Assembly (NCBI GenBank): GCA_947846985.1
Contig: CANTUZ010000005.1
Coordinates: 51,797,389-51,861,388 of the forward strand
Direction: 5' to 3'
Origin: Fratercula arctica
Lineage: Eukaryota > Chordata > Aves > Charadriiformes > Alcidae
Length of the DNA stretch: 64,000 nt
Of this stretch, positions 22,415 through 35,483 are shown piece after piece. A model generated the notes under the pieces. It made no database searches, was not told the origin of the DNA, and saw only the letters and a program-made list of their open reading frames with translations. The stretch's first letter is position 1; every line of letters begins with the position of its first letter. Made by a program: the position numbers and the translations under genes.

Positions 22415-25184
22415 ATTGAAGACATGGCTTCATACTGGCCTGAGGTTTTAATCAGTATATGTTTTTATATCAAGAGATCAAATTTTGCAATGCCTTGGTG
22501 ACCTTGTGCAATTGTTCTTGGAATGGAATACTACTCTGAAAGATCTCAGCCACTTAATCTATTAGTTTGAGCAATCTTGCTCTATCTTTCTGAATCATTA
22601 TATTTTTATTGTCTTCATCATCTTATTCAGGCCCCCTCCTTTTTGTCAAGGTCAGTCAAGTCAATCAAGGGAGAAGGACAGAAAACGGAAATGATTAGCA
22701 TAAGAGGGTGTTAAATGATGGATGACAGAACTCCCCAAAGATGCATTGGGAAGATACATGGCATGTTACTATACATTTCCAGATTATTTACTTGTGTGAC
22801 ATGTAAGACAACTGTATAAAAGGTGAGTTATTTTATTACTCCTTGTAAGTAGAATTTCACAGTTGTTCCTAACCATACTTTTTCACAGACCATTCATAAG
22901 GACATTTTGGCAAATTTGACCTACAGGGACAGGGAAAGTGAGCCTTAATTTCATTTTTTATGGGAATCAATGAAAGGAGAAAAGGAGATCACAAAAAATC
23001 TGCACTTCAAACTAAGCTCTTAATTTGTTAGACAGCACTGCTCAAGTCTGACATCATTCCATTATCTGACTGCAATGCAGTTACCACTCATGTGAATCAT
23101 ATTTCCAGAAGTGCTATAGTTTTACATTTCCAGTTTGGAAAATCAGACATTCAGCACCGCTGAAAAGTTGACCTTCCACCAATTACTTCCAACATACATT
23201 TTTCTGACCTTCGTTTCATGCACACATTCATCTGGCTGGACTTCATGCTGCAGTGCTAGGTTGGCCTTCTAGGTGGAGAATGGTTCCTGTCTCAAAATCC
23301 TATTCTCTTCTTGGCTTCCATGATGACTCAAATGTACCCAAGACCATAAAACATAAGCCCAACTTAAATAAAACCAAAACAGTTGCGCATTTTCTGTGTC
23401 TCTGTTGTTTTGGTGATTGGTTTGAATCTGCTATAGGGACTGAAATTTTTATTCACGAACCTAGAAAGCCTTGTTTACTAACCTACAAAGCAAAAATGTA
23501 TATCACAAGAATGTCTGAATCTACAGGTTGTTCGTATCTACATAGGGAAATATGTAATTGCAGATCTTCTTTGTCACCCCCTTAGACTGTAATATCAGTG
23601 TCTGACTGATTATTAAGAAGGTTTTAAGGTTTTAATTTCAAACCAAATCTTCCACCTGTTTCTTTTCTTACATGTTGCTATGGGGAAGATCATCATAGCC
23701 TGTATACAAAAGCGAAACACAGAAGGATCACTGAAAAAAAACATTGAGACAGATTAAGACATGAAATAACAACTCAAAAAAAGTGTATTGCTTGATGGTG
23801 CCATTAGGCAGTCATATTTTTCTGGACATATTTTGCTGATCACCTGCCCAGAAATGTAATTGGAATCATAAACTTTAAACTGCCTCGATTTTCCTGACAA
23901 AATCTTTTTAACAAATATAAGCATTACCATGGTCATTACAAGTCCCATTAGGTCAGGGGCTGTAATGTGTATTGGCACTACAGTTCCTAGCTCTTTTGGC
24001 TTCTCCCATTCTCATCCTTTTAGATTTCCTGGACTGTGATGCCTCAGTCACTGAGGATTAACATCCCTCACAGAGATGGGAATAATTTGTAGAGCTTAGG
24101 CCAGGAAAAGCTGCACAAAGTGCCCTTGCCTGTAGGCGCCTGTGTAGGTAGGCTGATGCAATTCTGCTGTGGTTCATAAATGCTGGATATTGCATTGCAC
24201 ACATTTGGCAGAACTTGAAGCCCAAAGGGCAAAGTATACTCTTAATGCTCCTAGAAACTTATGTTTCTCAGGTGTTACAGTATGGTCTGGGATTTCTTTT
24301 AAAAGCTTTGTTTTAAGGGCAAACACTTTGTGACCTCTCCTCTAAAAGGACCCCCTTATTTGACAATAATGTTTTGAGTGGAGGAATAAAACATTAGTGC
24401 TAATCTTTCATTAACTGCTCTTGCTGCTACTCTCAACACTCTAGGTCTGAGTCTCATTTGAACTTTATTCTCCCTCTGAGATACAAGCCATTTTCAGCCT
24501 CTCAATAGGTCCATTTTCTTTCACAATGTTTTTCAAATGGTTTCTTCAGATTTTGTTTGAGTGGGATGGGTATTATTGGGCAGTCACTAAAGTTCATGAC
24601 CTAACTCCACCAACCCTCCTGAGAGCATGTTTGAGCTGAGATGTTCCAAACTTGTTCTTTGGCAGAAGACTCCACCAGTTTCAGTGGGAAGCTTGCCTGT
24701 GAGAAGAGAGAGAAATGGGGTCCAAATGTTCTTGTAAGAAGGATGTCCTGTGAAGGCATCCAATCTGTAGTAGTGTAAATGAATAAAATCGAAAATCACA
24801 GATTTCTTTCCAGCAGAATCTCTGGAGCTTTGGAAGATCATTAGGAGCATTTGGGATGGAATCATCTGAGCAGAAGTCACAGAAGAAGAAAGTTTTCTGA
24901 TAACGCTCCAGTAATAGAAACAAGAGATGTCATCAGCCTGTGAAAATGGGAGGAAATAAAAAGTTCTCTAAAATTTCAAAGACTGAAAAAAAGTCCTTCT
25001 GGCTCTGAGACAGTGATTTTATTTCAAGTCCAAATCGATTTTATCCAGAACTATACATTCATCCCTAATTATTCTTCACTGAATCTTCTCAAGCAGGATA
25101 GTCCAGAGCTTCAAGTACCAAATGAGGGTGAAGCTACTGTGTTCCCTTCTTGACCCACCGCTATTTCAGGATATGAACTTCAGC
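22415..25184. other. Intergenic sequence, no gene seen
   Basis: AT-leaning single-copy-looking sequence. Frames such as 23253-23585 and 24587-24923 show no recognisable domain. No transposon is identified. Confidence 0.5.
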
Positions 25185-25235
25185 TCATCTCCCTGCATCT
25201 CAGTTTTTCCCCACTATAAAATGGTGGCATTCTTT
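25185..25235 (+). repeat. MIR-like ancient SINE fragment
   Basis: The phrase CTGCATCTCAGTTTTTCCCC followed by ACTATAAAATGGTGGCATTC matches the conserved core of MIR-type SINEs (CTCAGTTTCC...TGTAAAATGGGGATAAT). Only about 50 bp are convincing, and the call is by eye. Confidence 0.5.
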
Positions 25236-27057
25236 CTGTTCTTGCAGACTGGACCACACAGTGTTTTCATGTCTCACATTTGATGGCAGATTATTAGAAG
25301 TAAAAGTTAGTGGTATTAATTACACATTAATTTTTCACTCAGTGGTCAATTATTGATTATCACAGGGCTTGTTTTACTCTAGGTTGAAATGGATTGCTAG
25401 GTATTTTAAAATTACTATTAAAATAGAACTCTATCAGTATTTGCAGCACTCTGTTTTACAATTCCGTTTCAGTGGAATGTAATTTTTAAACCTGTACTTA
25501 AGTACATTCAGCAATAAGGCAGATACAAACATTGCAACCAAATGCTACAGTGAGATTCCTCAGCAGCACAGACACATGGTTAAGAGCTTTGCTTTCTTTC
25601 ATGGAGTATTACATACAGCCTGAAATATTTGGACAGTGCGATCTGCCTGGTTTGGTCCCTGCCTCTTATTAGGAATGCAAGAAGAGCATTCAGGACCACT
25701 GTGTAAGTTGCCCAGAGTCATTCCTGGGGCTAAAGCTACATCCCACCAGAGAACCTGTGTAAATAGGCCATGTGCAAATCTGTGGGATCATGGCTGAATT
25801 CACTTCTTTGGCTGCTGAGCCATTCTCTAAGGAGGCAGTGGATTCACCAACTAAACTGATTTTGCAGAAGTGCCAAGCTAGGTTAAGCACTGTAGAGTAA
25901 TGCTGAGTGCAATTATATTTCCTGGTGGCATAATTACCTTCCCTCAGAGACAAGAAAAACAAAAAGATATCATAGATCTACCAGTTTTCCCCTTCTTTAG
26001 CCCACTCCTCCATAAAACAGAAAGACCACTTTTCCACCCTAAAACAGAAGGTGTCCCTGCAGAGCTGCTCCTTGCACAGTCAAAGACACAACTTCAGTTA
26101 CTCCGTTTCTACCATATTGAAAGTCTTGACACAGCAACTAGCTCAAATAAACAAATATTTGTCGCCCTTGTGGGTATGTTTTCCCCAATGGTTCTGACCT
26201 TTATGAGAAACCTAAGTATTAGGTCCTCTATATCTGGCCTTAATGCTCTGTTTCCCTGTGTCCAATATCATTTGGAGCTCTGGGATTTCCCTTCACTTCA
26301 CACACCAAAACCAGATTTTGTCTTACATCCTCATGAGACTCCCCCTCAGAGATATCTGAGCCTCAGATATATGTAAGCCAACTTTCAGTCCAAAAAGGAC
26401 TTACTAGGTTAAATAACTTGTTTACTAGAAAAAAGGGCTAGGAAATAAACTAATCATGATTCCACAGACATTAAAATAGTTTTGTGTTTCTTTGTGAAGA
26501 GGTAAGGGCTCCCCATTTTCACTATTTTCATCCGGTCTGGGGGGCTTTGGTTTTTCTCCTTATTTTTTTTCCTCCTGCCACTGGCCAGCAATGACTTGTC
26601 AGAGGAACCCAAAGCTGGAATTATGAAAGAGTTTTGCGCATATGTGCAAGCTATCAGGAAGGAGCAGATGGCCACTAAGGCAGGATTTCAGGGCTCTCGG
26701 GCACAAGATGCCCATGAAGGGCTCTGGGGCTCTGGCCCATAATAGGGCCCAGTGGGACTTGGAGAGCTTTGGGAGCCTCCTCCTGAGCTGCCAAGCACCC
26801 GGAGCACTGGGCTGGCTCAGCGAAGATGGCTCATACACTAGATCAGCAGTAAAGCTTTAGTCTGCTTGTTAGGACTTCTGGTTTCAGATTGCTATGGACT
26901 GTCATTGCAATGATTCCTGTGCCCAGAGGAAGATTTCCACTCAACAGCCTTGGTTTCTTCACCTTTTACAAAAGCTGTGAACATTTTGCCTGTGATGTCA
27001 TAGGGGGAGAACAGGATCTACTACGAAATATAGGGGTGTGTGGAATTACTAAATTAC
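25236..27057. other. Intergenic sequence, no gene seen
   Basis: A 158-codon open frame at 25900-26376 has no recognisable domain or flanking splice logic and is not called. The 26,600-26,830 part is relatively GC-rich with overlapping frames on both strands. The last five bases (ATTAC, 27,053-27,057) form the left target-site duplication of the next LTR. Confidence 0.5.
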
Positions 27058-27789
27058 TGTACGGGTGTCCCTGGCAAGGTGCTGTCACCGGGGGCCGCAG
27101 GAGCTTCTGTGAGGAGAAGCCAGAGCTGCCCCATGCCCGACATGGCTGGTTCCAGCCCGTTCCAATCAGTTCCAACGGCCCTGTCACAGGGCACAGCCAA
27201 GCCCCTCAGCCAGGCTGGTGGCACCTCTGGGAAAGCCTGTTTAAGAAAGGGCAAAAACCACCAGACAGGCAGGGAAAGAGAGAAAAAAAGTGAAAAACAG
27301 TCCTGCAAACATTAAGGTCAGAGAAGGAGAAGGGGGAGGAGGTGCTCCAGGCAGAACAGGCATTCCCCTGCAGCCCACAGAAAGCCCACAACCGAGCAGA
27401 TATCCACACCACAGCCCCTGGAGGAACCCCACACCAGAGCAGGTGGATATTTCCTGAAGGACTGAAGCCTGTGGACAGTCCATGCTGGACCAGGCCAAAA
27501 GTGTGAGAAGGAAGGAGCAGCAGAGAGGATTGCAATGGACTGATTGCAGCCCCAGTTCCCTCTCCCCCTGTACCCCTCAGCGGGGGGACACGTAGAGGAG
27601 TCAGGAGTGAAAGCGTGAAGTCTAGCCTGGGAAAGGCAGGGGAGAAAACATGTTGGTTTACTTTTCTTTTTTGTTTCTCACTATCTAAATCTATTTTAAT
27701 TGGCAATAAATTGAGTCAAGTCTGCTTTGCCTGTGACAGTAACTGGGGGGTGGTGAGTGAGTGCCTGTGTGGGAGTTTGGCCCACCACA
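27058..27789 (+). mobile_element. Solo LTR-like element of an avian endogenous retrovirus family, plus strand
   Basis: A 732-bp element beginning TGTACGGGTGTCC and ending TTTGGCCCACCACA, that is TG...CA. It is flanked by ATTAC (27,053-27,057) and ATTAA (27,790-27,794), a 5-bp duplication with one mismatch. The interior (phrases such as GGAGGAGGTGCTCCAGGCAG and TTGGCAATAAATTGAGTCAA) resembles a repeat I remember as abundant in bird genomes. An AATAAA signal lies at 27,705-27,710, about 80 bases before the end, as expected for R/U5. Overlapping open frames at 26889-27706 fall within it and are not genes. No internal retroviral genes are attached. I cannot assign the exact family name. Confidence 0.7.
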
Positions 27790-29100
27790 ATTAATATCTA
27801 TAGATCAACACTGGAATAGTTGAAAAGATGGTGTCTGAGAAGTGGAAACTACATGTTCATTGACTGACCATTACTGTATTTGCAGTTAGCATCGTTTCCA
27901 CTGTTAGGAGCTATGCAAAAAGTCAAACAGCAGGTAAGTGCAAAATGTCCTTCGAGTTATGTTATGTTGACATGTTGACATGTTCTGAATAGCACTATGT
28001 GCCATAATGGTTAAAATCTTGGCATCTATCTCAAGTCTTCCTATATTAGTATTCTCAGTGGTGGGTTTGCATCAGTGTTAAGAGATTCAGAGAAAAAAGA
28101 CAATAATGAATACTTTGGTATTGTTTTGTATGGAAAGTGCACAAACACTAGGAAGACTGTTCACAGTTAAAAGTCAACAGGTTGGTAGACAGACAAGCAT
28201 AACCTAAAGAGGTATCTGGATAAAGGAATTCACCCTGTGAAAGACCACCTGAAGGTGTAATGGATTTTCCACTGCAGTAAACTACTCATGGTTTCCATTG
28301 GCTACTGCTCTCAAATTTTTGAGGTTGCTCAACGTGTCTAAGAGCTTTACAAACAGTTGTAGCTATTTGTTAAAACTTTTTGAGATACTTGAGTTTCTAC
28401 TCCAAAGCAAGTGCCAATATTCCAATTTTTCCCCCGCACAGTACATGCAAATTTTGAAAACTTGTTACAGGAAAGAAATGGAGAAAGTCTGATTTAGAAC
28501 TATGAAGCATTTCCTTTGAATAGTATTGAAAAATTGTGCAAGAAAATAATTAGAAAAAGTAAAGTATACTGCTATGAAATGTGGGCTGAAGACCAGATAA
28601 GATCAGTAGCATGTGCTAATAGAAAAGGCAAACCAAAATATGATATAGAGATAAAATCCAAGTTAAATGGTCTCCTTTGTCTGGATTGAACAGTTCCTCA
28701 ATATCAACACGTTCCGACAAAACATTTCAATATTGCCAAAATTGCATTTCCTGGCAGAAATGGACTCTGTAAAAATGTTTTTACTAGCTTGAGTGCGTGT
28801 ATGCCAAGTGATTCCTTTTGTGTTTTGTGGTTTTCATCCGCTGTGGAGCGAACTTTCAGTGAGCCTCCTTCATTCATCTGCCCCACCATAGAAATGCATG
28901 GCTATTTTAAGCACATTGTGAAGTGGAACATGTCACTTGGCCAGGCTGCCTGCCCGGTCACAGGAGTGTGGGCCAGGAATCCCTCTCTGCACCCACCTCA
29001 TGCCCAGCCCTACCATCAAGGGAAGCACCTCAGGGATGCATCAACCCCTGCAAGCCCAAAGGGAGCATGGAGAAAGTGCCTCCTTCTGGAGACGTCCGTA
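27790..29100. other. Intergenic sequence upstream of the PAMR1 promoter
   Basis: No gene seen. It contains a short tandem-like run (GTTATGTTATGTTGACATG and a second TTGACATG near 27,958-27,985). The 28,789-29,198 frames overlap in two reading frames without domain similarity and are not called. Confidence 0.5.
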
Positions 29101-29487
29101 ACTTCAGCTCACCCACAGCAACTGGGATGACTCATACAAATAGATATTCACATTTCTCTGTTTCTTCCTCCTCTATGATACCTTTCTTTCTGAGATGAAA
29201 ATCGCTATCTCAGAGCTGAGCACTGAGCCAATAAACCCATCACAAAACAGATCGGCTGCCAGAGTCCAGAAAGGGTTAAGGCAGCAGTTGGAGAGGTTTG
29301 GGGTGACGTCGTGCTTCTGGACGCCTGAGAAGTCTCTTGAAGGTAGTTCCCCTCTGGTGAGGATGAGAGCGAGCTGAGGTCTGAAATCCGAGATCCCTCG
29401 CAGCCTGGAGCTGGTGAGGTCCCAGTAAAAGCTGTTTGCCTGCTTTCCCTTCCCAAGCAGTCACATCGCTGCACCGGCCTGGGCAGT
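29101..29487 (+). promoter_or_regulatory. PAMR1: Putative PAMR1 proximal promoter and 5' UTR
   Basis: This is the sequence immediately upstream of the PAMR1 start codon. Visible motifs are an AP-1 site TGACTCA (29,128-29,134), a CCAAT box (29,228-29,232) and a CRE half-site with extension TGACGTC (29,304-29,310). There is no clear TATA box and only modest CpG density, unlike the island in intron 3. The transcription start cannot be placed from sequence alone. A pyrimidine tract with an AG just before 29,461 leaves open a further upstream non-coding exon. Confidence 0.45.
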
Positions 29488-29560
29488 ATGGAGCGAGCCC
29501 CCTGGACACATGTAGGACTCACTCTCCTCCAGTTCCTGCTCATCTCCTGTTTGCCAAGAG
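29488..29560 (+). CDS. PAMR1: PAMR1 exon 1: start codon and signal peptide
   Basis: The ATG at 29,488 has a strong Kozak context (A at -3, G at +4). The 24 complete codons begin MERAPWTHVGLTLLQFLLIS and form a typical signal peptide with a leucine-rich hydrophobic core, ending near SCLPR. The human protein starts with the same pattern (W-T-x-x-GLT-x-LQ-x-LLIS, from memory). The exon ends at 29,560 in phase 1, with donor GTACAG at 29,561. The joined codon (G plus AG) gives Glu and leads into YTVINEN of exon 2, as in mammals. This directs the protein to the secretory pathway. The intron that follows is 11.9 kb. Confidence 0.93.
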
Positions 29561-32500
29561 GTACAGTAAGTGAGCGTGTGCGTTACCGGCACGGACGAAT
29601 GAGTCTCTTTCCTTCAGTGTGGTGACAGGGTTTTGATCTCATGTACTGCCAGGGAAGCAGAGAGATCTGCAGGGATGGTAATAATAGAAAGAAGGGGCTC
29701 TGCTTTATTTATTTTTTTCTTGCCGACATGGAGTGTGTGTGGGGGAGGTTTGCCCAGGGATGAATTCCAGGAAAACTTAATAGCCTTAAAGAGAAACAAC
29801 TGGCTGGATTTGTTTGCCAATGGCCATCAAGAAAATGGTATGCAATCACTTAGTTTACTACTGCTTTTTTTTCTCTCAACACTCAGTGCTAAGGAAATGA
29901 TGATAAAAAGAGGCATTTAAGTCTCTGAATTGTAAAGCGCAATTTGTTTAGTTTGGCAAGACAGATTTTCCTCTCCAGCCCCAACACCAAAAATGAAGGC
30001 AAGGGGGGAAAAAAGTGAAGGAAAAAAAGAAAACAAAAGCCACACATTGTTTCCAATCTGAGCTTTAGTTCTGCCAATATTATTCTTTCGAAGGGGAAGC
30101 CTTGTTAAAGCAGAACGATCTTTTTTATACTCAAGCCTTGCTCTAGTTTCTGCTGAACCAGCATGTATGGTTACTTCTTGATAAGGTTAAGCAAAAAGCA
30201 TTTACTGTTGAGTGCTAATTTGCTGTTGTTATGGCCACGAATGCGGTCTGTTTACACCTGGAGGTGGCTGGAGCTGCTTGCAGTAGCTAGCTGTCAGCAT
30301 CGCAGGCTCCTTTCTTGGGAGCTGCAGCCCTAAGGACTGAGAGGTGAGGTGCCCTCAAATCACTTACACGTCAAGCTGCCACAGATTGTGGCTCTCCTCG
30401 CAAGGTAGGTGCCTCTTACCAGGGGAGCTGTCAGGTATGCAGGCCCTCTGATTGCAATGGCTATAAATAATCAGTGTCAAGGACGGCACTTCAGAGTCTG
30501 CCTCTCCAGGGGCCACAGCAGAAGGTCTGCCTGCCTCTGCAGTGTCCTTCCCTGCCAGCCCCTCAGGGCCCAGGGTGCAGGTGACAGGTGGTGACCACGG
30601 ACATCTGCCCATCAGGCTGGCCACCAGCACCTGCAACTGTACTGGGGGACTAAAATCCTACCAGAGTTTCCCCCTGGGGCACAAGCACAGACAGTTTCGC
30701 CACACTTTTGTCCCACCTGCACTGACTTGTCCCCATGGTGGCCTGTCCACACCTTGCATAGTGGCCAGGCAGCGTGGCTCCGTGACACCTGCCTTAGTGG
30801 CACAGAAATAGCCCTGCTGGTGCCAAAGCAGCCCTAGGCATGGGCTGTGGCTGTCAAGTAGCTAGGTGGGAAACAAATCTCTCTTGCTCTGGGGGCAGCA
30901 CATCTCTTTCATGACAAGAAGCCATCAGAGCAGGCAGGCACTGGACTGCTAGGAGCCCACTCGGAAGCAGTGATGAGGGGAGGCAGGAGGAGGGACAATG
31001 ATGGGCAATAGGACCTGAGGGCTGTGGGTCTGAGAGCTTGGGAGGGAGGATGCTGGTCCCCTCCAATATCAGTTCCTCATGCGCTAGGAACAGTGCAAGA
31101 AGGGGCTGGGGGACACATGGAAAAGAGCTGTCCCCTTCAATCCCTCTCCTTCCTCCCCGTGCCCCCTTTGGCCTGCTGCTGGTGGAGCGGTGGCACTGGC
31201 ACTTGCCCAGCACACGGCTGGCAGCATGAGGAGGGGACTAGGAGCTCCCCTCCAGCAGTGTTGGGAGGGGCACTCAGAGTCAGGGTAGTAATTCAAAAGT
31301 GCTGTGGCCTTAGCATGTCAGGGCAGGTTGGAAAATAACATTTTGCCTCCTCCCCACAGATGTATCCAATTTTTATCCACATTTATCACACCCAGTTGCA
31401 CAGGGCCTGCCTCAAGAGTTGGGGGCAGGAGTTGGGGAGGTCTGGGAATTGATTTTGGAATAAACTTGAAGTGCAAGTGACTCATATTTCCTTAAAAATA
31501 TATGTGTGTTTCTGCCTATCTAAACCCTTCCCAGCCTCTCTTCCCCTCCCCCTCCAGCCTCTGCCTAGAGAAGTGGAGGCCAGATGCATTCAGACACATC
31601 CAGATGCATTCAATCTTAGCAAATGGGTTACTTCAGTTCACATGTTTAGGTTCCTAGCATGGACAATGGGAAAGAGACTTGCTTTTTATTTTGGACAAAA
31701 GCTGGAATTCCTCACTCTTGACACCAAGGTCACCTCAAGGGCACTCCCAGGAGTCCCTGCAAGCCTGCTGGTGCCCAGGATTTGGCTCTCCATCAGCTCA
31801 GAGGGAGCCCTCACCACCGCAGCGCCGTGCAGGTGCTGCTGGCAGCATGAGCTCCCTTGGGGTCATGGATGCCCCTCTCCTTCCCGCAGGACCAGGGTGC
31901 AGGGGCAAATAGGGAGGGAGGCCACAGGGCAGGGTGGCAAGCTATCAGCAGGGACAGAGGGCTGGCAGCCTAAGGGTATCTGGAGTCCTTGGTTAGGGCT
32001 GGACTACCTACCCCAGAGGAGCTGTGAGGAGTAAAATTTGAGACGGAGGCTCAGGGGTTTTGCTGCTGTCTGTGTGGACTATTTCTATCTGGGCAACATT
32101 AACTGCAAATAAACTGCCAATGTGTTCCCAGGTCTCACACCATTACAGCAAGCAAGCACTCAAGACAGGTCCAGCACCACTCCTCCATGTTTATAACACA
32201 AGCACATTCTCATGTTATGTGGTCATGAATGTCAATACCATTGCTGCTTCTTCTCCACAGATGCCCAAATATTCTCCCCTATTGCAGAAGTCCAGCTTTG
32301 CCCCCCAGACCCTATTAGCAATGGCTGGGCTCTCTAACATTATCGATGTTGTCACTAACTCAAAAGTGCTACATTCATTAGCTGTTCCTGTTCCTTGTCT
32401 TGCAGCACAGAGAAAACAAAATCTCTTCCTGATCACACTGGTATAATTTTTCCAGCCAGAATAAACTCTCTATCCCAGAAAGAAATCAAGGCCTGAAGGG

Positions 32501-35471
32501 TAATGTGCCAATCTCTAAGTTTTATCCTTGCCCTGTCTATTTCATCCTGTCACAACCCTTCTCGGATAAAGACACAAGGCCACAGTGCTGATAGTAAGAT
32601 CACAAATGCCAGCTCAAAATTATAGAGAAGAAACCGAAGGAGGGGGGTGTTTAGGGCAGACTTCTTCAGGTTGCTTTGGATGCTAAAAACATCCTGGCTA
32701 ATGGCACAGATGGCCTATAATTTAAATCCAACTATGACAAAAAGAGAGAGTAAAAGGAAGCTGTGTGGTGTTTTGAAGGCAAGGGGAAGATGCATGCAGA
32801 GGAGAACAGGGTTTAAACTGGAACTGGGTCTGAAATGTGGTGAAAGCATGAACACTTGATGCAGGTCTCTGGGCCTGTGGCTCAACCAGCCTGTCCCTGA
32901 AGGGAAAGGAGGGGATATAAGGGCATCTTGGTACAAGAAAATGGGGAAAGGAGTAGAGTTTTTGATTCTGGAGGTCTGGAGTATGGCTCTATTTTGCATG
33001 TTACAGCTTACCACCAGGGAACAAGGGCTGCTGAAATGTAGGAAGAAAGTGAACGGGAAGTTTCCAATAGGAGCAAGCATCGTACCCTAGAGCTACCTGT
33101 CAGTACTCTCTGCAGCAGAGGGTAGAGCAGCCAAGAGGAGGGGCTGCAGGACATGCAGGTTTATTGAAAGAGGAAAATGGCAGGAATGATGCAACCGGTT
33201 GGGCATCACAACTGAGGCAATGTTGGCTGAGGGGTAGTGGGATTACTGAGGCTTTAACAGTCTTAGAACGACCAAATTGACAGTTCTGTTTTCAGTTAAG
33301 ACTGGAAACAGAAAATCCTAGAGCTATTTGTGTTAATGCTGGTTTTGCATTAACCCACCGTTATACAGCTTAGATGGGCAAAGTCTAGACCTCACAAAAA
33401 GGAAGCACAATTTTTATTTGGCTTTCCTTTTACTTACACCAAGATACTTGATTTTTAACATGGACACAGCAAAACAAGGCAGTGTGGAGAGAAATACAAG
33501 CTTTGGAAGTCACATGGGAAATCCTGTTAAGGACCTGATGGAGACCTCAAAAATAATTTTTTTATTGAACTAATAATTTTTCTCTCCTTGCAGGAGAAGT
33601 GTTGGGAGTTTATGATTCGATTGTCATACCATAGTTAAGAATAGAAGCTTACAAATGCAAAAAAGGCACTACTGTAGGAGCACAATGAAGCAAACCTATG
33701 GCCTATCAGGAACATCATCAGGACTATTTATTTCTGAATTTATATCTACTAAACACTACATGACAACAGGAAACCTGGAATAAAGACCCTCCTATTTGAA
33801 AACATTAGGCAGATCTGAATTCCTGAATCAAAGGAGAATGTGCATTAAGATTTTTTTCTATGTGAAAAATGATCTGAATTGTTAAAAAGGTAGAGCTTAA
33901 GACAAGAGTGGCCTTATCCAGCAGAACACAGTTGTACTTACCCTAGACAGGTTTTCGATGCACTTCTTAAACAGAATATATTTTCTGTAGTAGTTTAGTC
34001 TGCTTTCAACACAATCCTGCACTTGGGACTTAAAAAAGACAGTTGAGTTAATGCACATTTATTAAGTGGACAGATTTACCTTAGTATAGTAGATTTCCCC
34101 CTGTGTTCATCCACTGGTTTTGATTTTTTAAAATAGAATTCCTTTTCTTCCCCTCTCCCCTCCCCCCCCAACTCTTACTGCTATGTGAAAGCACACACTA
34201 ATGGCCAGGAAAGGATGCTAACTGACTCTGTAGGAGAAGCAGTCTAATTATTCAGCAAAGGTCTGCAACCCATAAAGTAAGCACACTGAGTAAAACTAAA
34301 AGAGGGATGTATTTTAGCTCCTCCTTTAATTATCCCAGCTGCTAAAAAGAATAATAGGTACATAATTTCTAAAGAGAACCAAGTGTTTTTAGAGACAGCA
34401 TTATCCCTTTCATCCTATTAACACATCTATTAGGAAAAAAGGCACCATTTGCACAATAGGTTATCTGAGGCAAAAAGAGGTTAAGAAACCTGCAGTTTCC
34501 TTCATTATTAATGGTTTGGGGTACATCGTTTTCCAAGAGCCCCAGTAAAAGTGTCTTAAAGGGAACAAACCTTCCCTTCCAAAGTCTATTCCTCTGGGCC
34601 TTACTGAAATCAAAAGAAGAGTCTTACTGTTCATCACAGTAGAGAGGCAGTTTCACCCAATATGTTTCTCATTTCCAGCTGACAAATTCTAGATCTCCTG
34701 TGTGCTCAGAGTTCTTGTTGTTACTGTTAACGTCCACACACGATACCTATGGGGTGGGGCCCAGCTTTCATATCCATGCAATGACAGTAGAGCTGAGTAA
34801 GAAAGGAGCAGGATAAAACAGTAATAAAAATGAGACAGACCTAAAGAAAAAGTTTGCTGTTACTAGGTTTCACCTCTGTTGGAGCTATTTTTTCTTTAAA
34901 TGAGAAAGCTTCATTTCAAAATTATTACATGGCCAAACATTCCCTAATAAGAACCTTAAGATATTTGCTCCTTCAAAATCAAATGATCGTTTCTTCTGCA
35001 GAAGGCAGTAAAAGTATTGAGCATCATGCTTAAAAATTAAAATGCAATCAAATAAAAAGGGGCATATTCTCATCAGGGGAATATGAACTGGTTGAATAAT
35101 CACTTGAAAAAGCCATACTCTATCAACTCTAATTTTAGAGACATCTGTTCATATCTGCTTTTATTTACAATGCACTGTTAATTCGTACAGTGCTTTTCAA
35201 AGCAATTAGAAATAATACTTCTTTGAGTCTAAGTAATGTCTTACCAATGTGCTGATGGATAAATTGAGGCAGGGAAGGAGAACTCATTTTTGCAGGATGA
35301 CAGAATGGACTTGTAGGATGGGAAGTTCTATCAGTTTAGACCAAGATATGGATGTCCTTATAACGCACTTTCTTTCATCTTTCAGGAGTTATGATAAATA
35401 CATCCATCCATCAGGGTCCTAAGGTGCTCTCACTTTTGGAGGGCTGTAGAGCACATGTAGTTTGTAAATTT

Positions 35472-35483
35472 CCCCCCCCCCCC
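35472..35483 (+). repeat. Poly(C) run, 12 bases
   Basis: An uninterrupted C run in intron 1. Such runs are prone to length variation and sequencing error. Confidence 0.85.

Noticed and set aside
25900..26376. 158-codon plus-strand open frame
   Set aside because: No similarity to any known protein and no supporting signals; long frames of this size occur by chance in 64 kb.
26889..27706. Several overlapping frames on both strands
   Set aside because: Most of this interval lies in the LTR-like element at 27,058-27,789; the frames are by-products of its GC-rich sequence.
31471..32034. 187-codon plus-strand open frame in intron 1
   Set aside because: No domain, GC-rich local composition, no plausible start or splice context, and no remembered PAMR1 isoform with such an exon.
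35240..35290. MIR-like phrase (GATGGATAAATTGAGGCAGG)
   Set aside because: Too short and decayed to list as a separate feature; mentioned only within intron 1.
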